From Elusimicrobia bacterium RIFCSPHIGHO2_02_FULL_57_9 (GTDB taxonomy: Bacteria; Elusimicrobiota; Elusimicrobia; UBA1565; UBA9628): a stretch of DNA of 27,267 bases. A program made the position numbers and the translations under genes. The stretch's first letter is position 1. Every line of letters begins with the position of its first letter. Of this stretch, positions 14,876 through 22,230 are shown in pieces. A model generated the notes under the pieces. It made no database searches and was not told the origin of the DNA. It worked only from the letters and a program-made list of their open reading frames with translations. The stretch lies in contig MGUO01000138.1 in NCBI GenBank assembly GCA_001800015.1, positions 27,901-55,167 of the forward strand. The letters are read 5' to 3'.

Positions 14876-15106
14876 TCAGGGGACACCGGCTTGCGAGATG
14901 TTTTTTTCGATTTCTTTCGAGCCGCTGCGGATGATCTCGTTGGCTTGGTCGCGCGCCGCTTGGGCTTTTTGCATGTCCTGCTGCAGGGTGTTGACGTATT
15001 TAACCGGAGCTTCCTGGACTTGTTTGATTGTTTTGTTTCGCTGCATCTTCCCCATCATGAAGTAGCCGGCGAAGACAAGGGCCGCGATCAGCAAGAGGCG
15101 TTTCAT
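14876..15106 (-). CDS. Small membrane-anchored coiled-coil protein
   Basis: A 76-residue protein starting MKRLLLIAALVFAGYF. Residues 3-18 are a hydrophobic anchor or uncleaved signal. The remainder (KQVQEAPVKYVNTLQQDMQKAQAARDQANEII) has Gln/Ala/Lys heptad-like spacing typical of a coiled coil facing the periplasm. I chose ATG 15106 because CATAAT (15119-15114) ends seven bases before it, like other first genes here; an in-frame ATG at 15115 adds three residues. Function unknown. It has its own terminator and is divergent from the SUI1 gene. Confidence 0.65.
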   Translation of the reverse strand: MKRLLLIAALVFAGYFMMGKMQRNKTIKQVQEAPVKYVNTLQQDMQKAQAARDQANEIIRSGSKEIEKNISQAGVP

Positions 15107-15113
15107 AAAAGGC

Positions 15114-15126
15114 ATTATGCTATAAA
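15114..15126. promoter_or_regulatory. Overlapping divergent -10 boxes
   Basis: On the plus strand TGC-TATAAA (15118-15126) ends six bases before ATG 15133 of the SUI1 gene. On the minus strand CATAAT (15119-15114) ends seven bases before ATG 15106. The two -10 elements partly overlap, so the promoters may compete for polymerase. No good -35 box is seen for either. Confidence 0.5.
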
Positions 15127-15132
15127 TATCTC

Positions 15133-15465
15133 ATGGAGCAAAGGCCTGTTTATTCCACGGACCCCTCTTTTTGCGCCGCCTGCCGGCGTTCGCCGTGCTG
15201 TTGCGGCGATCCTCAGGCCGTTAAAAAACGCCAGCCCGAGCCCCTGCGCCTGTCATTCACGCGTTCCAACAAGGGAAGCGGCGTGACCCGCATCGAGCGC
15301 CTGATCATGCATCCGACCCTGAAAGCCGAGCTGCTCAGCCGGTTTAAAAGGCGCCTGGGTTGCGGCGGCGCCGTTAAAGACGGGACCTTGGAGCTTCAGG
15401 GCGATCACCGCGATATTCTTGAGGCCGAATTGAAAGCCGAGGGCTACCAAATCAAGCGGGTTTAA
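15133..15465 (+). CDS. SUI1/eIF1-like translation factor (YciH family) with Cys-rich N-terminus
   Basis: A 110-residue protein. The C-terminal SUI1 domain (about 38-110) carries the hallmark block GCGGAVKDGTLELQGDHRD (76-94), and the N-terminal VYST matches bacterial YciH proteins. eIF1 and YciH-type proteins bind the small ribosomal subunit and influence start-site fidelity. An insertion at residues 14-24 contains five cysteines (CAACRRSPCCC), not typical of E. coli YciH, and could bind metal. The ATG is placed by an extended -10 box six bases upstream. The 3' end overlaps the convergent gene by 14 nt. Confidence 0.9.
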   Translation: MEQRPVYSTDPSFCAACRRSPCCCGDPQAVKKRQPEPLRLSFTRSNKGSGVTRIERLIMHPTLKAELLSRFKRRLGCGGAVKDGTLELQGDHRDILEAELKAEGYQIKRV

Positions 15466-16018
15466 ACGAGCGCAGGAAATCGATGAATAACTTGCGGTAG
15501 TCCAGGTAAATGTCCCGCGTAGAGGAAAGGCGGATGATAAAGTAGCTTGCGCCGCTGGGAATGACGGCGACGTAATGGTGCAGCTCTTCGCTGAAAGAGG
15601 GCAAATGGCCGGCGGGCAGCCGCCGGTTTTCCACGATTTCAAAGGTCCGGGATAAAATTCCGGAAATTCTCATCGGCCGCACGCCGGTCGCCGTGCGGCC
15701 GGTGTAGGGGTCTGTGCGGCGCAGGTCCTCGATGACTTTGGCTATAGGCAGATAATCGGGTTGATTTTTTTCCGCGCGGCGGATGTCGATTCCGGTGCGG
15801 TAATTTCCCGAAGGGCTGTCGGGGCCTAGGATATGCACCACGTTGCCCAGGGAGTCCTCTTCTTCAAAAGGATGCCAGCCGGCCGGAATGTCGCAGTAAA
15901 AAGAACGGGTGGGGGGCGAATAGCGCTGCGGTTTCGGCTCTTCCTCGGTCCCGATCGCAATACCGATCGGGACCGCCAGCAGAAAAATCGCAAGCGGAAC
16001 GGCTTTATTTTTTGGCAC
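15452..16018 (-). CDS. Exported protein, unknown function
   Basis: A 188-residue protein starting at GTG 16018, which overlaps the end of the upstream gene by 14 nt. Residues 1-23 form a signal peptide (KAVPLAIFLLAVPIGIAIG), and the second half of its hydrophobic core is encoded by the 22-bp palindromic element at 15950-15971. The mature part (SFYCDIPAGWHPFEEED...YFIIRLSS...LFIDFLRSFKP) has the alternating strand pattern and final helix of small PsbP/Mog1-like periplasmic domains, but this is only a fold guess. It is cotranscribed with the larger exported protein upstream. An upstream in-frame extension to 16087 lies wholly inside the preceding gene and is rejected. Confidence 0.75.
   Translation of the reverse strand: MPKNKAVPLAIFLLAVPIGIAIGTEEEPKPQRYSPPTRSFYCDIPAGWHPFEEEDSLGNVVHILGPDSPSGNYRTGIDIRRAEKNQPDYLPIAKVIEDLRRTDPYTGRTATGVRPMRISGILSRTFEIVENRRLPAGHLPSFSEELHHYVAVIPSGASYFIIRLSSTRDIYLDYRKLFIDFLRSFKPA
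15950..15971. repeat. 22-bp palindromic element, copy 1 (in signal peptide)
   Basis: Arms CCCGATCG and CGATCGGG surround six central bases CAATAC. In this copy the palindrome extends to 11-bp arms (15947-15957 and 15964-15974). The host gene reads it as VPIGIAIG in the signal peptide. It differs from copies 2 and 3 at one base. Confidence 0.88.
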
Positions 16019-17900
16019 GGTTAAACCCCGCCTCTTCCCGGAATTTTTGTTCCGCCAGCGCCATCTGGGCCAAGAGCGCCCGGGCAAGCTTTAGGCCGGC
16101 GGTCTGGTTTTGCCAATACTTGACGCAAGCCTCCGGCGGCTCGATTTTGACGGCTGCCGAAAAATCTCCTTGAAGGGCCTTGCGGGATTCTTCCCATTGC
16201 TTCGATTCAATCAGCCCAATGCGCCACAAAGACAAGGATTGTTTTTCCAGCGCCTGGTATTGCGCGGAGGCCTGCGCGGTTTTATCTTCTACCAGCGATT
16301 GCGGGCAGGAAACCCAAGCCTCCTGGTTAAACCGCAGTTGGTTTTCCGGATCGCCCTTGCGCGCATCGAGAATGCCGATGCGCCCCGCGGAGAGCGAGTG
16401 AACCAAATAATCGCGGTATTCATCCGGGCGTTCTCGCCACTGGCGGAAGGAGGCGCGCATTTCCGGGTCAAGGAAGTCGTCGTTTTTTAATTCCAAATAA
16501 AAACGCGCGTACAAGAGGGTTTGCGCGGTAGCCGCGAAAAGCTCGGCGGCGTAAGCGGAGACGTCCCAGCCTTGGCGTTGGGCGTCAAGCAGCAGCAATT
16601 CGCGCAGCAACGAGCCTGCCTGCTGCTGCTGGGAGAAAGTCCCCCGCCGGCTTTCGTCGGCATAGACTCGCGTTTGCCCCCAGTCGTCCGCTTGCTCTTT
16701 GAGAGCCACCGCATCGCGCTTGGCGGCTTGGAGCCTGGGGAAAGGGATATGCAGCGCCGCATAGACTTGGGGAGAATCCGATACCAGCATGGCTTCGCCG
16801 CTAAAAAACAGTTTCTTGCGCTTGTACAAAACAGGCCCTGGGCTTAGGGCGATGGCATAGCTTTTTTCCCCCGAAGGGTTTTCCTGAACCAGCAGCGCTG
16901 CGCGTGCGCGGCCGCCGCTGCGGTGGGAATCAAAAACGATAAGAGGAAGGCCGGAGATTGCGGCATTAAGAGCCCTGGCCCGGGCGAAATCCGGGGTTGT
17001 GTCGGAGATCAACTGCAGCAAGGCCTTGGCGTCGCGGCTATAGGGCGCGTCAGTCAGGAATTGAGCGAACTCATCATGGAGAATTTCCCGCAACGGGCTT
17101 GCCACGGTCCGGGGAATGACTCCGGGCAATGGGGCCGGGGCGATCCCGATCGGTATCGCGATCGGGGCGGCCGCCGTGGGCGCGTCCGGAGCCGGAGGAA
17201 GCGTGGCTTGGGAAACCGGCACGGCTGAACCGGCGGGAAGCCCCGCGACGGTCCCGGCCGGTATGGCGGCCGGCTCGTCCGGGGCGGTCCAGGCTTTTAA
17301 AATGCCGACGTCTTTGGGGGGCGCTAAGCCTGGCGCCCCAGCCGGCAAGGGAATTTCCGATGCCGGTTGGGACGGCGAGCTGTCGCTCGCCGCCGCAGCC
17401 TGCGTCTCGAAAATCAACTCGGGGTCCTTCATGGCCAAGGCTGATTCATTATGGCCGGGCGGAATGTTTTTGTTCAGGTTCTCGAGTTCCTGCAGGGTAA
17501 AATAGCTTTTGAAATGCTTGCGCATGCGCCACGTGAAATGGGGCCAGTTTTCGCGCAGGATTTTCCGGAATTCCTCTTTTTCCGCCTTGGTCAGGCGTTT
17601 TTCCCCCGCGCTTTTGTTAAGCAGGATATCGAGCTGCAAAAGAGCCTTGAGGCGCTGGGCGCTTTGCAGGCGGGTGAAAAGGTAAGGCATGTCGGAGCGG
17701 CGCAACGGCTTGCCGTCCGGCGTCAGCACGCTTCCATCCGGAAGAACTTGATAATTGTTGCGCAGCAAAAGGTCGGCTTGCAGCTTGGTGAAAGGATTAA
17801 GCCTGGTATTATAAAAAGGATCGGCAACGACGGCCAGCGCCGTCGCGGCGGCAAAAAATAAAAAACCAGCCGCCGCCAAAGCGGCGCGCGCCCGATTCAT
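16005..17900 (-). CDS. Large exported protein, unknown function
   Basis: A 631-residue protein from ATG 17900, with a signal peptide (residues 1-28, AALAAAGFLFFAAATALAVVA) and mature start near DPFYN. Residues 30-170 are charged and helical; about 180-290 form an Ala/Pro-rich linker (PAAIPAGTVAGLPAG...) containing the palindromic element. The C-terminal 340 residues look folded, beginning LREILHDEFAQFL and including LPLIVFDSHRSGG and a Gln/Leu-rich helix. No catalytic signature is recognised. The frame stays open upstream to 18101, but the signal peptide and a likely promoter (TTGCAT, 18 bp, TATCTT ending 6 bases before ATG) fix this start. It forms a two-gene operon with the following small exported protein. 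Confidence 0.8.
   Translation of the reverse strand: MNRARAALAAAGFLFFAAATALAVVADPFYNTRLNPFTKLQADLLLRNNYQVLPDGSVLTPDGKPLRRSDMPYLFTRLQSAQRLKALLQLDILLNKSAGEKRLTKAEKEEFRKILRENWPHFTWRMRKHFKSYFTLQELENLNKNIPPGHNESALAMKDPELIFETQAAAASDSSPSQPASEIPLPAGAPGLAPPKDVGILKAWTAPDEPAAIPAGTVAGLPAGSAVPVSQATLPPAPDAPTAAAPIAIPIGIAPAPLPGVIPRTVASPLREILHDEFAQFLTDAPYSRDAKALLQLISDTTPDFARARALNAAISGLPLIVFDSHRSGGRARAALLVQENPSGEKSYAIALSPGPVLYKRKKLFFSGEAMLVSDSPQVYAALHIPFPRLQAAKRDAVALKEQADDWGQTRVYADESRRGTFSQQQQAGSLLRELLLLDAQRQGWDVSAYAAELFAATAQTLLYARFYLELKNDDFLDPEMRASFRQWRERPDEYRDYLVHSLSAGRIGILDARKGDPENQLRFNQEAWVSCPQSLVEDKTAQASAQYQALEKQSLSLWRIGLIESKQWEESRKALQGDFSAAVKIEPPEACVKYWQNQTAGLKLARALLAQMALAEQKFREEAGFNRAKK
17145..17166. 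repeat. 22-bp palindromic element, copy 2 (in linker)
   Basis: Arms CCCGATCG (17145-17152) and CGATCGGG (17159-17166) with centre GTATCG, so this copy is inverted relative to copies 1 and 3. The host gene reads it as PIAIPIGI inside an Ala/Pro-rich linker. Confidence 0.88.
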
Positions 17901-17906
17901 AGCTAA

Positions 17907-17948
17907 AAGATATCGTAATTGGCCTGTGTTATGCAAATATTGCATAAT
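17907..17948. promoter_or_regulatory. Divergent promoter region with shared palindrome
   Basis: The perfect inverted repeat TTATGCAA-ATA-TTGCATAA (17929-17947) lies between divergent starts 56 bases apart. On the minus strand TTGCAT (17936-17931), 18 bp, TATCTT (17912-17907) serves the large exported protein. On the plus strand CATAAT (17943-17948) ends eight bases before GTG 17957 of the GH3 gene. The palindrome overlaps the -35 of one promoter and the -10 of the other, so one regulator could control both. Confidence 0.5.
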
Positions 17949-17956
17949 CCCCGCCT

Positions 17957-19435
17957 GTGACCGATGCTGAAAAGGCCGGGAGGCTGGTTTTCCCGGGATA
18001 CAAATTCGGGGTCGACGATCCCGCGCGGGCGCATGCCTTGGTTGAGCTTGGCGTGGGCGGTTTCTGCCTCTATGGGGGAGAAATTCAGGAGTTGGCCTCA
18101 TTTGTGTCCCGCCTGCAGGCCAAGGCCGCTGCCCCGCTTTTGCTGGCCGCCGATTATGAAGACGGGGTTTTCTCGCAGTGCCGCGGGGGCACGCCCTTGC
18201 CCTCCAATATGGGTTTGGGGGCTTCCGGTTCCGAGGATCTGGCTTATCAAAAAGGGGAGATCACGGCCATTGAGGCCCGGGCGATGGGGGTTAAATGGGT
18301 TTTCGCTCCAGTCTGCGATTTGGCGACCCTGGCTGAAAACCCCATCGTCAACACCCGCGCTTTTTCATCCGATCCGCGCGTGGTGACGCGCCTGGCGCGC
18401 GCCTATATCCAGGGCCTTAAATCGCAGGGGGTTCTTGGCTGCCTCAAGCATTTCCCCGGGCACGGGGAGACGCGGCAGGACTCTCATCTGGAGCTGCCGC
18501 TGGTAAAAACCGCTCGCGCCAAGATGTGGGGCCGTGAATTGATCCCTTACAGGGAATTGGCGCAGGAAGCTTCGGCGGTCATGACCGGGCATCTGGCCGT
18601 GCCGGCCATGGTCAGGAATAAAAAGACGCCTTATTCGCTTTCCGACGATGTGGCCCGCAGCTTGCGCGCGGAAATGAATTTTTCGGGCCTGGTTACCACC
18701 GATGCCCTCAATATGCAGGCCGTCGCCAAGACTTACAGGGACCTGGAAGCGTCGCGAATGGCGCTGTTGGGCGGCTCGGACATCCTGCTGGTGCCGGCTA
18801 ATCCCCACGAATTGGTCGGCGGGCTTATGACCGCGGCGCAGCAAGACCCCGGCTTGGCCCTGGCGGCGGCCGCCTCCTTTGACAGACTTACACAAGCGCA
18901 TCGCGGCACCCGCCTTAAGAACGGGCCCGAGCCCGCGCTGGAGTCGGTCGGCTGCCAAAAACACCGCCAAGCCGCCGAGCGAATGGCTGAGTCCTGTCTG
19001 GCTTGGGCTAGGCGGCCGGCCCTGTTGCGCAAGGAAACCCTGCGTTATTGGGAGCCCGAGGCGGACTCGCCGGAGCAATGGCTGGGACAGGCCTTTGTCG
19101 CGACGCTGCGGGAGAGCGGCTTGAAAGTCGAGCCTTTCGATCCGGCGCGCAAGCAGGCCAAGGAGCCCTTGGTGCTTGGCTGTTTCTTAAGCCCGCGCGC
19201 CTATAGCGGCCGCATCAAATACGCGCCGGCCGAGGCAGGGCTCATTCGCGCGGCTCTGAGCCGAGCCAAGCGGGCCGTCGTTGTCTCCTTCGGTTCCCCC
19301 TTCGTTTTTGAATCCCTTGCCGCAAGCGGGCTTTGCGCTTTTTCCAGCAACGAGCCCGCTCAAAAAGCCGCGGCCCGCGCTCTGGCCGGGCGCATCAAGG
19401 TCACCGGACGCATGCCGGTTGGGTTAACCCTGTAA
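17957..19435 (+). CDS. nagZ: GH3 beta-N-acetylglucosaminidase, NagZ-like
   Basis: A 492-residue glycoside hydrolase family 3 enzyme expected to remove terminal N-acetylglucosamine from muropeptides or chitobiose-type sugars. NagZ signatures are present: NTRAFSSDP (132-140), KHFPGHGETRQDSH (164-177, with the Asp175-His177 pair characteristic of GH3 N-acetylglucosaminidases) and the nucleophile Asp249 in LVTTDALNM. No signal peptide, so cytoplasmic. The catalytic domain ends near 330; about 160 further residues probably form a second domain, longer than in minimal Gram-negative NagZ. GTG 17957 follows a -10 box closely. The symporter gene begins 13 bases downstream, and NamZ lies convergent beyond it. 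Confidence 0.88.
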   Translation: MTDAEKAGRLVFPGYKFGVDDPARAHALVELGVGGFCLYGGEIQELASFVSRLQAKAAAPLLLAADYEDGVFSQCRGGTPLPSNMGLGASGSEDLAYQKGEITAIEARAMGVKWVFAPVCDLATLAENPIVNTRAFSSDPRVVTRLARAYIQGLKSQGVLGCLKHFPGHGETRQDSHLELPLVKTARAKMWGRELIPYRELAQEASAVMTGHLAVPAMVRNKKTPYSLSDDVARSLRAEMNFSGLVTTDALNMQAVAKTYRDLEASRMALLGGSDILLVPANPHELVGGLMTAAQQDPGLALAAAASFDRLTQAHRGTRLKNGPEPALESVGCQKHRQAAERMAESCLAWARRPALLRKETLRYWEPEADSPEQWLGQAFVATLRESGLKVEPFDPARKQAKEPLVLGCFLSPRAYSGRIKYAPAEAGLIRAALSRAKRAVVVSFGSPFVFESLAASGLCAFSSNEPAQKAAARALAGRIKVTGRMPVGLTL

Positions 19436-19447
19436 GGGCTGCGCCCT
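19435..19447 (+). other. Small hairpin between nagZ and symporter gene
   Basis: AGGGC-TGC-GCCCT occupies almost the whole gap between the nagZ stop and the symporter ATG (19449). There is no Shine-Dalgarno. A stem this close to the start could lower symporter translation or couple it to nagZ translation. Confidence 0.35.
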
Positions 19448-19448
19448 C

Positions 19449-20897
19449 ATGAGCGCTCTCGACTATAGCCTGCTGATCATCGTTCTGGGCTTGACGCTTT
19501 ACATGGCCTTTTTTTTCGGTAAAAGGCACAAAAACACGAACGACTATTTCTTGGCCGGCCGGCGCATTCCCTGGCTGGTCGCCTGCTTATCCCTGATGGC
19601 CACCGAGATATCCATCCTAACCGTCATGGCCGTTGCGGCCAGCTCTTTTCGCGAAGATTGGAGCGCGCTGCAGTATTTCATAGGCTCGGCCGCCGCCCGG
19701 GTCTGCGTGGCCTATTTTTTTATTCCCGTTTTTTATCAGACGCCCGGCACGACCATCTATGAATATCTGCGCCGGCGCTTCGGCGAGAAAACCCGCTACG
19801 CCGCCGCGGGATTTTTCTTTCTCTTTCGCTTTCCCGCCTCGGCGGTGCGTCTGACCGCGGCGGCGGCGGCTATCGGCCAGCTTATGGGCTGGCCGATGAA
19901 TTCAATGCTGCTGATCTTGGTGCTGCTGGCCCTCCTTTATGTCGGCTATGGCGGTGTCGAAGCCGCGGCCTGGGCCGGGGTGATGCAAACCTTGGTCGTC
20001 GCCGCAGCAGCAGCGGCCACCCTGGCTTTTATCTGCGGCCGCGTGGACGGGGGCCTTGAGGGCATCTGGGACATTTCCTTGGAAACCGGCAAGCTGCAAT
20101 TTTTTAATTCCTCGGCGCTGCCGGCGGTGATCAGCGGGTTTTTTGTCGCGTTGGCCGCCATAGGCGCCGATCACGAAATGATGCAGAAGCTTTTCATCGT
20201 GAAGGATCGCCGGGAAAGCCAGAAGGCCGTTCTTTTCAGCATCCCGGGCAGTTTCCTGATTTTAATCCTATTTCTGTCCATCGGCACGGGCCTTTTCGCT
20301 TTTTACCGGGTTAATACCGGCATGTCGCTGCCCGCGCGCTTCGAGAATATTTATCCGCATTTCACGGCGACGGTGATGCCGGCGCTGTTGCGAGGCTTGA
20401 TATTAACGGCTTTTGTCCTGTCGGTTATCGATCTGCCCTTAACTTCCATGGGCGCGGTATTCTTAACGGACTTATACCGGCCTTTGCGTCCCGATCGCGA
20501 TACCGATCGGGGTTCAAGCGAAATCACCGAGCTGAATCTGGCGCGGGCGCTGTCCGTTATTTTCGCCTTGATTCTGGGGGCGCTGGCCTATTTCTTCATC
20601 GCGCGGGGCCGTTTTCTTTGGCTGGCCTTTCAGATCGGGGGGGTCGCTTTCGGCCCGCTGCTGGGCATATTCTTGTTGGGCTTGTTCACCAGGGTCAAAG
20701 CGGACAAGGCCAATGCCGTCGCCATGTCCGCAATAGGCGGACTTAACGCGATCTTGCTTTATTTGTCCCAGATCGGGCTTTTGCCTTTTTCCTGGAACTG
20801 GCTGGTGGTGATCGGGACGGCGGGCACGTTCGTGACGGCCCGCTGGCTGGCGCCTCAGTTCGAAGGCGAGCTTAGTAAAGCAGGTAAGGCTTCCTGA
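19449..20897 (+). CDS. Sodium:solute symporter family transporter
   Basis: A 482-residue polytopic protein with about 13 membrane segments, following the SSS family pattern: an early NDYFLAGRRIPW motif (31-42), ATEIS in segment 2 and DHEMMQKLF in the mid region. Such proteins import sugars, sialic acid, amino acids or similar solutes with Na+. The operon partner nagZ and neighbour namZ make an amino sugar such as GlcNAc or MurNAc the best guess, but specificity cannot be read from sequence. A cytoplasmic-type loop near residue 350 (PDRDTDRG) is encoded by the palindromic element at 20490-20511. The last 26 nt overlap the convergent namZ gene. Confidence 0.9.
   Translation: MSALDYSLLIIVLGLTLYMAFFFGKRHKNTNDYFLAGRRIPWLVACLSLMATEISILTVMAVAASSFREDWSALQYFIGSAAARVCVAYFFIPVFYQTPGTTIYEYLRRRFGEKTRYAAAGFFFLFRFPASAVRLTAAAAAIGQLMGWPMNSMLLILVLLALLYVGYGGVEAAAWAGVMQTLVVAAAAAATLAFICGRVDGGLEGIWDISLETGKLQFFNSSALPAVISGFFVALAAIGADHEMMQKLFIVKDRRESQKAVLFSIPGSFLILILFLSIGTGLFAFYRVNTGMSLPARFENIYPHFTATVMPALLRGLILTAFVLSVIDLPLTSMGAVFLTDLYRPLRPDRDTDRGSSEITELNLARALSVIFALILGALAYFFIARGRFLWLAFQIGGVAFGPLLGIFLLGLFTRVKADKANAVAMSAIGGLNAILLYLSQIGLLPFSWNWLVVIGTAGTFVTARWLAPQFEGELSKAGKAS
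20490..20511. repeat. 22-bp palindromic element, copy 3 (in transporter loop)
   Basis: Arms CCCGATCG (20490-20497) and CGATCGGG (20504-20511) with centre CGATAC. It is identical to copy 2 read on the other strand. The host gene reads it as PDRDTDRG in a hydrophilic loop between membrane segments. Confidence 0.88.
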
Positions 20898-22137
20898 TCT
20901 GCTCGAAATCCCTAGCTCCCCGGTCGAAGAGTTCCTGAAAGCCCTCCATGCCGGGATGCTTGCGGTAAAGCGCGTTGAAATCCTTCAGCCCGGTCATGAC
21001 CGCCGGGCCGCTTCCCTTCCAGGCGAGCTTGTCGCCGTGGACCTTGCGCATCGCCCTGGTCAAAGCCAGGAAAACCGCCATGGGCCGCAATTGTTCCCGG
21101 TCCGTGATGGCAATGCGGATGCCGTGGCAGCGCTGGCCGTAGTAGGGATAGTATTTATTCACGCCGGGGGTGAAATCCTCGGCCGAGAAGGACGCCCCGT
21201 CGGGAGAAGCGGCCCTAAGCAAGTCCACGACCGCGGGCGAGTCCAGCCAGGGAGCTCCGATCAATTGAAATTGAGAGCCGTCCACCCCGCGGCCCACGGA
21301 CAAATTTGATGGCTCGAAAAGTCCTATGCCCGGGTAAAGGATGGCAGCCTCGAGATTCGGAATATTGGGAGAGGGGCGCCTTCTTGTATCATCCCACCAG
21401 CGGGAAAGCCCGGTTTGATCGTACCACATGCCGCGGGCCCAGCCCGCGGCTTTAATCACGGTCAACCGCTCATAGCCTATTTCAGCGGCGTAAAATTTGG
21501 CGATCTCGCCCGCGGTCATGCCGTGGCGCACCGGGATGGGGAAGTAAGCGGTGAGTTTCGTTTTACGGTGCTCTTGATAGCCTTCCAAAATCGGCCCTTC
21601 CAGAATGGCGCCGCTGATGGGATTGGGGCGGTCTAAGACAATGAACTCAATGCCCTTTTCCTGAGCCGCTTCCATGGCCAAAGCCATGGAAGCTAAATAG
21701 GTGTAGAAGCGAGCTCCAATATCCTGGATGTCAAAGACCAGGGCGTCTATATCCCTGAGCTGCTCCTGTTTGGGCTTCTTGCCTTCCATTCCGGGATTAT
21801 AAAGGCTGTAAACCGGAATCTTGTGGCCGCCGGCGTCAAGCACCCCGTCTTCTATCCGCTCATTCTCGCTGCCGCCGAGAAATCCGTGCTCCGGCGCGAA
21901 AACGCAGACCAGTTCCGTCTCAGGGGCGCGGGCCAATAACTCGATGACATGGCGGCCTTTCCGGTCCACGCCGGTCTGATTGGTCAGCAGGCCGAATTTC
22001 TTTCCTTTTAACTCGTGAAAGCCGTTTTCCTCAAGGACGTCTATTCCGGCTTTGACCTGGGCCAAGAGCAGGGAGGGGCGGTTTAGGCAGGCGGCCAGAT
22101 TTAAGCAAAATAAGAAAAGCCAGTAACGCGACGCCAC
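20872..22137 (-). CDS. namZ: NamZ-like exo-beta-N-acetylmuramidase (DUF1343), putative lipoprotein
   Basis: A 421-residue protein of the DUF1343/YbbC family. Bacillus NamZ of this family removes MurNAc from the non-reducing end of peptidoglycan fragments. Family motifs are clear: LLTNQTGVD, VFAPEHGFLG, DIQDIGARFYTY, LDRPNPI, PIPVRHGMT and FEPSNLSVGRG. Residues 1-16 are hydrophobic and end in a lipobox LAAC (Cys17), suggesting a lipoprotein outside the cytoplasm. Start is GTG 22137: a perfect extended -10 (TGA-TATAAT) ends six bases before it. It converges on nagZ-symporter; B. subtilis likewise groups nagZ with namZ. Confidence 0.93.
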   Translation of the reverse strand: MASRYWLFLFCLNLAACLNRPSLLLAQVKAGIDVLEENGFHELKGKKFGLLTNQTGVDRKGRHVIELLARAPETELVCVFAPEHGFLGGSENERIEDGVLDAGGHKIPVYSLYNPGMEGKKPKQEQLRDIDALVFDIQDIGARFYTYLASMALAMEAAQEKGIEFIVLDRPNPISGAILEGPILEGYQEHRKTKLTAYFPIPVRHGMTAGEIAKFYAAEIGYERLTVIKAAGWARGMWYDQTGLSRWWDDTRRRPSPNIPNLEAAILYPGIGLFEPSNLSVGRGVDGSQFQLIGAPWLDSPAVVDLLRAASPDGASFSAEDFTPGVNKYYPYYGQRCHGIRIAITDREQLRPMAVFLALTRAMRKVHGDKLAWKGSGPAVMTGLKDFNALYRKHPGMEGFQELFDRGARDFEQIRKPYLLY

Positions 22138-22143
22138 GCCGGA

Positions 22144-22152
22144 ATTATATCA
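22144..22152 (-). promoter_or_regulatory. Extended -10 promoter of namZ (leaderless type)
   Basis: On the minus strand TGA-TATAAT (22152-22144) ends six bases before GTG 22137. The -35 position is poor, as is common with extended -10 promoters. No Shine-Dalgarno. Confidence 0.7.
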
Positions 22153-22153
22153 T

Positions 22154-22218
22154 AAGACCCTTGCGCCCCGACCTATGTATTTTTGGGTCTTGACAGTTAA
22201 GCCGCCCGGGGCTAAGCT
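22154..22218 (+). promoter_or_regulatory. SseB-like gene promoter with flanking inverted repeat
   Basis: A perfect TTGACA (22190-22195), 17 bp, then TAAGCT (22213-22218); ATG 22231 follows 12 bases later, leaving a leader of about six bases. Inverted arms AAGACCC (22154-22160) and GGGTCTT (22185-22191) lie between this promoter and that of namZ, the second arm overlapping the -35 box, so a shared operator is possible. Confidence 0.55.
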
Positions 22219-22230
22219 GGGCCTGATATT

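Noticed and set aside
16019..16087. N-terminal extension of the 188-residue exported protein
   Set aside because: Lies inside the preceding gene and would bury the signal peptide; GTG 16018 fits better.
17901..18101. N-terminal extension of the large exported protein to 18101
   Set aside because: It would overlap the divergent GH3 gene, and a clean signal peptide begins at ATG 17900.
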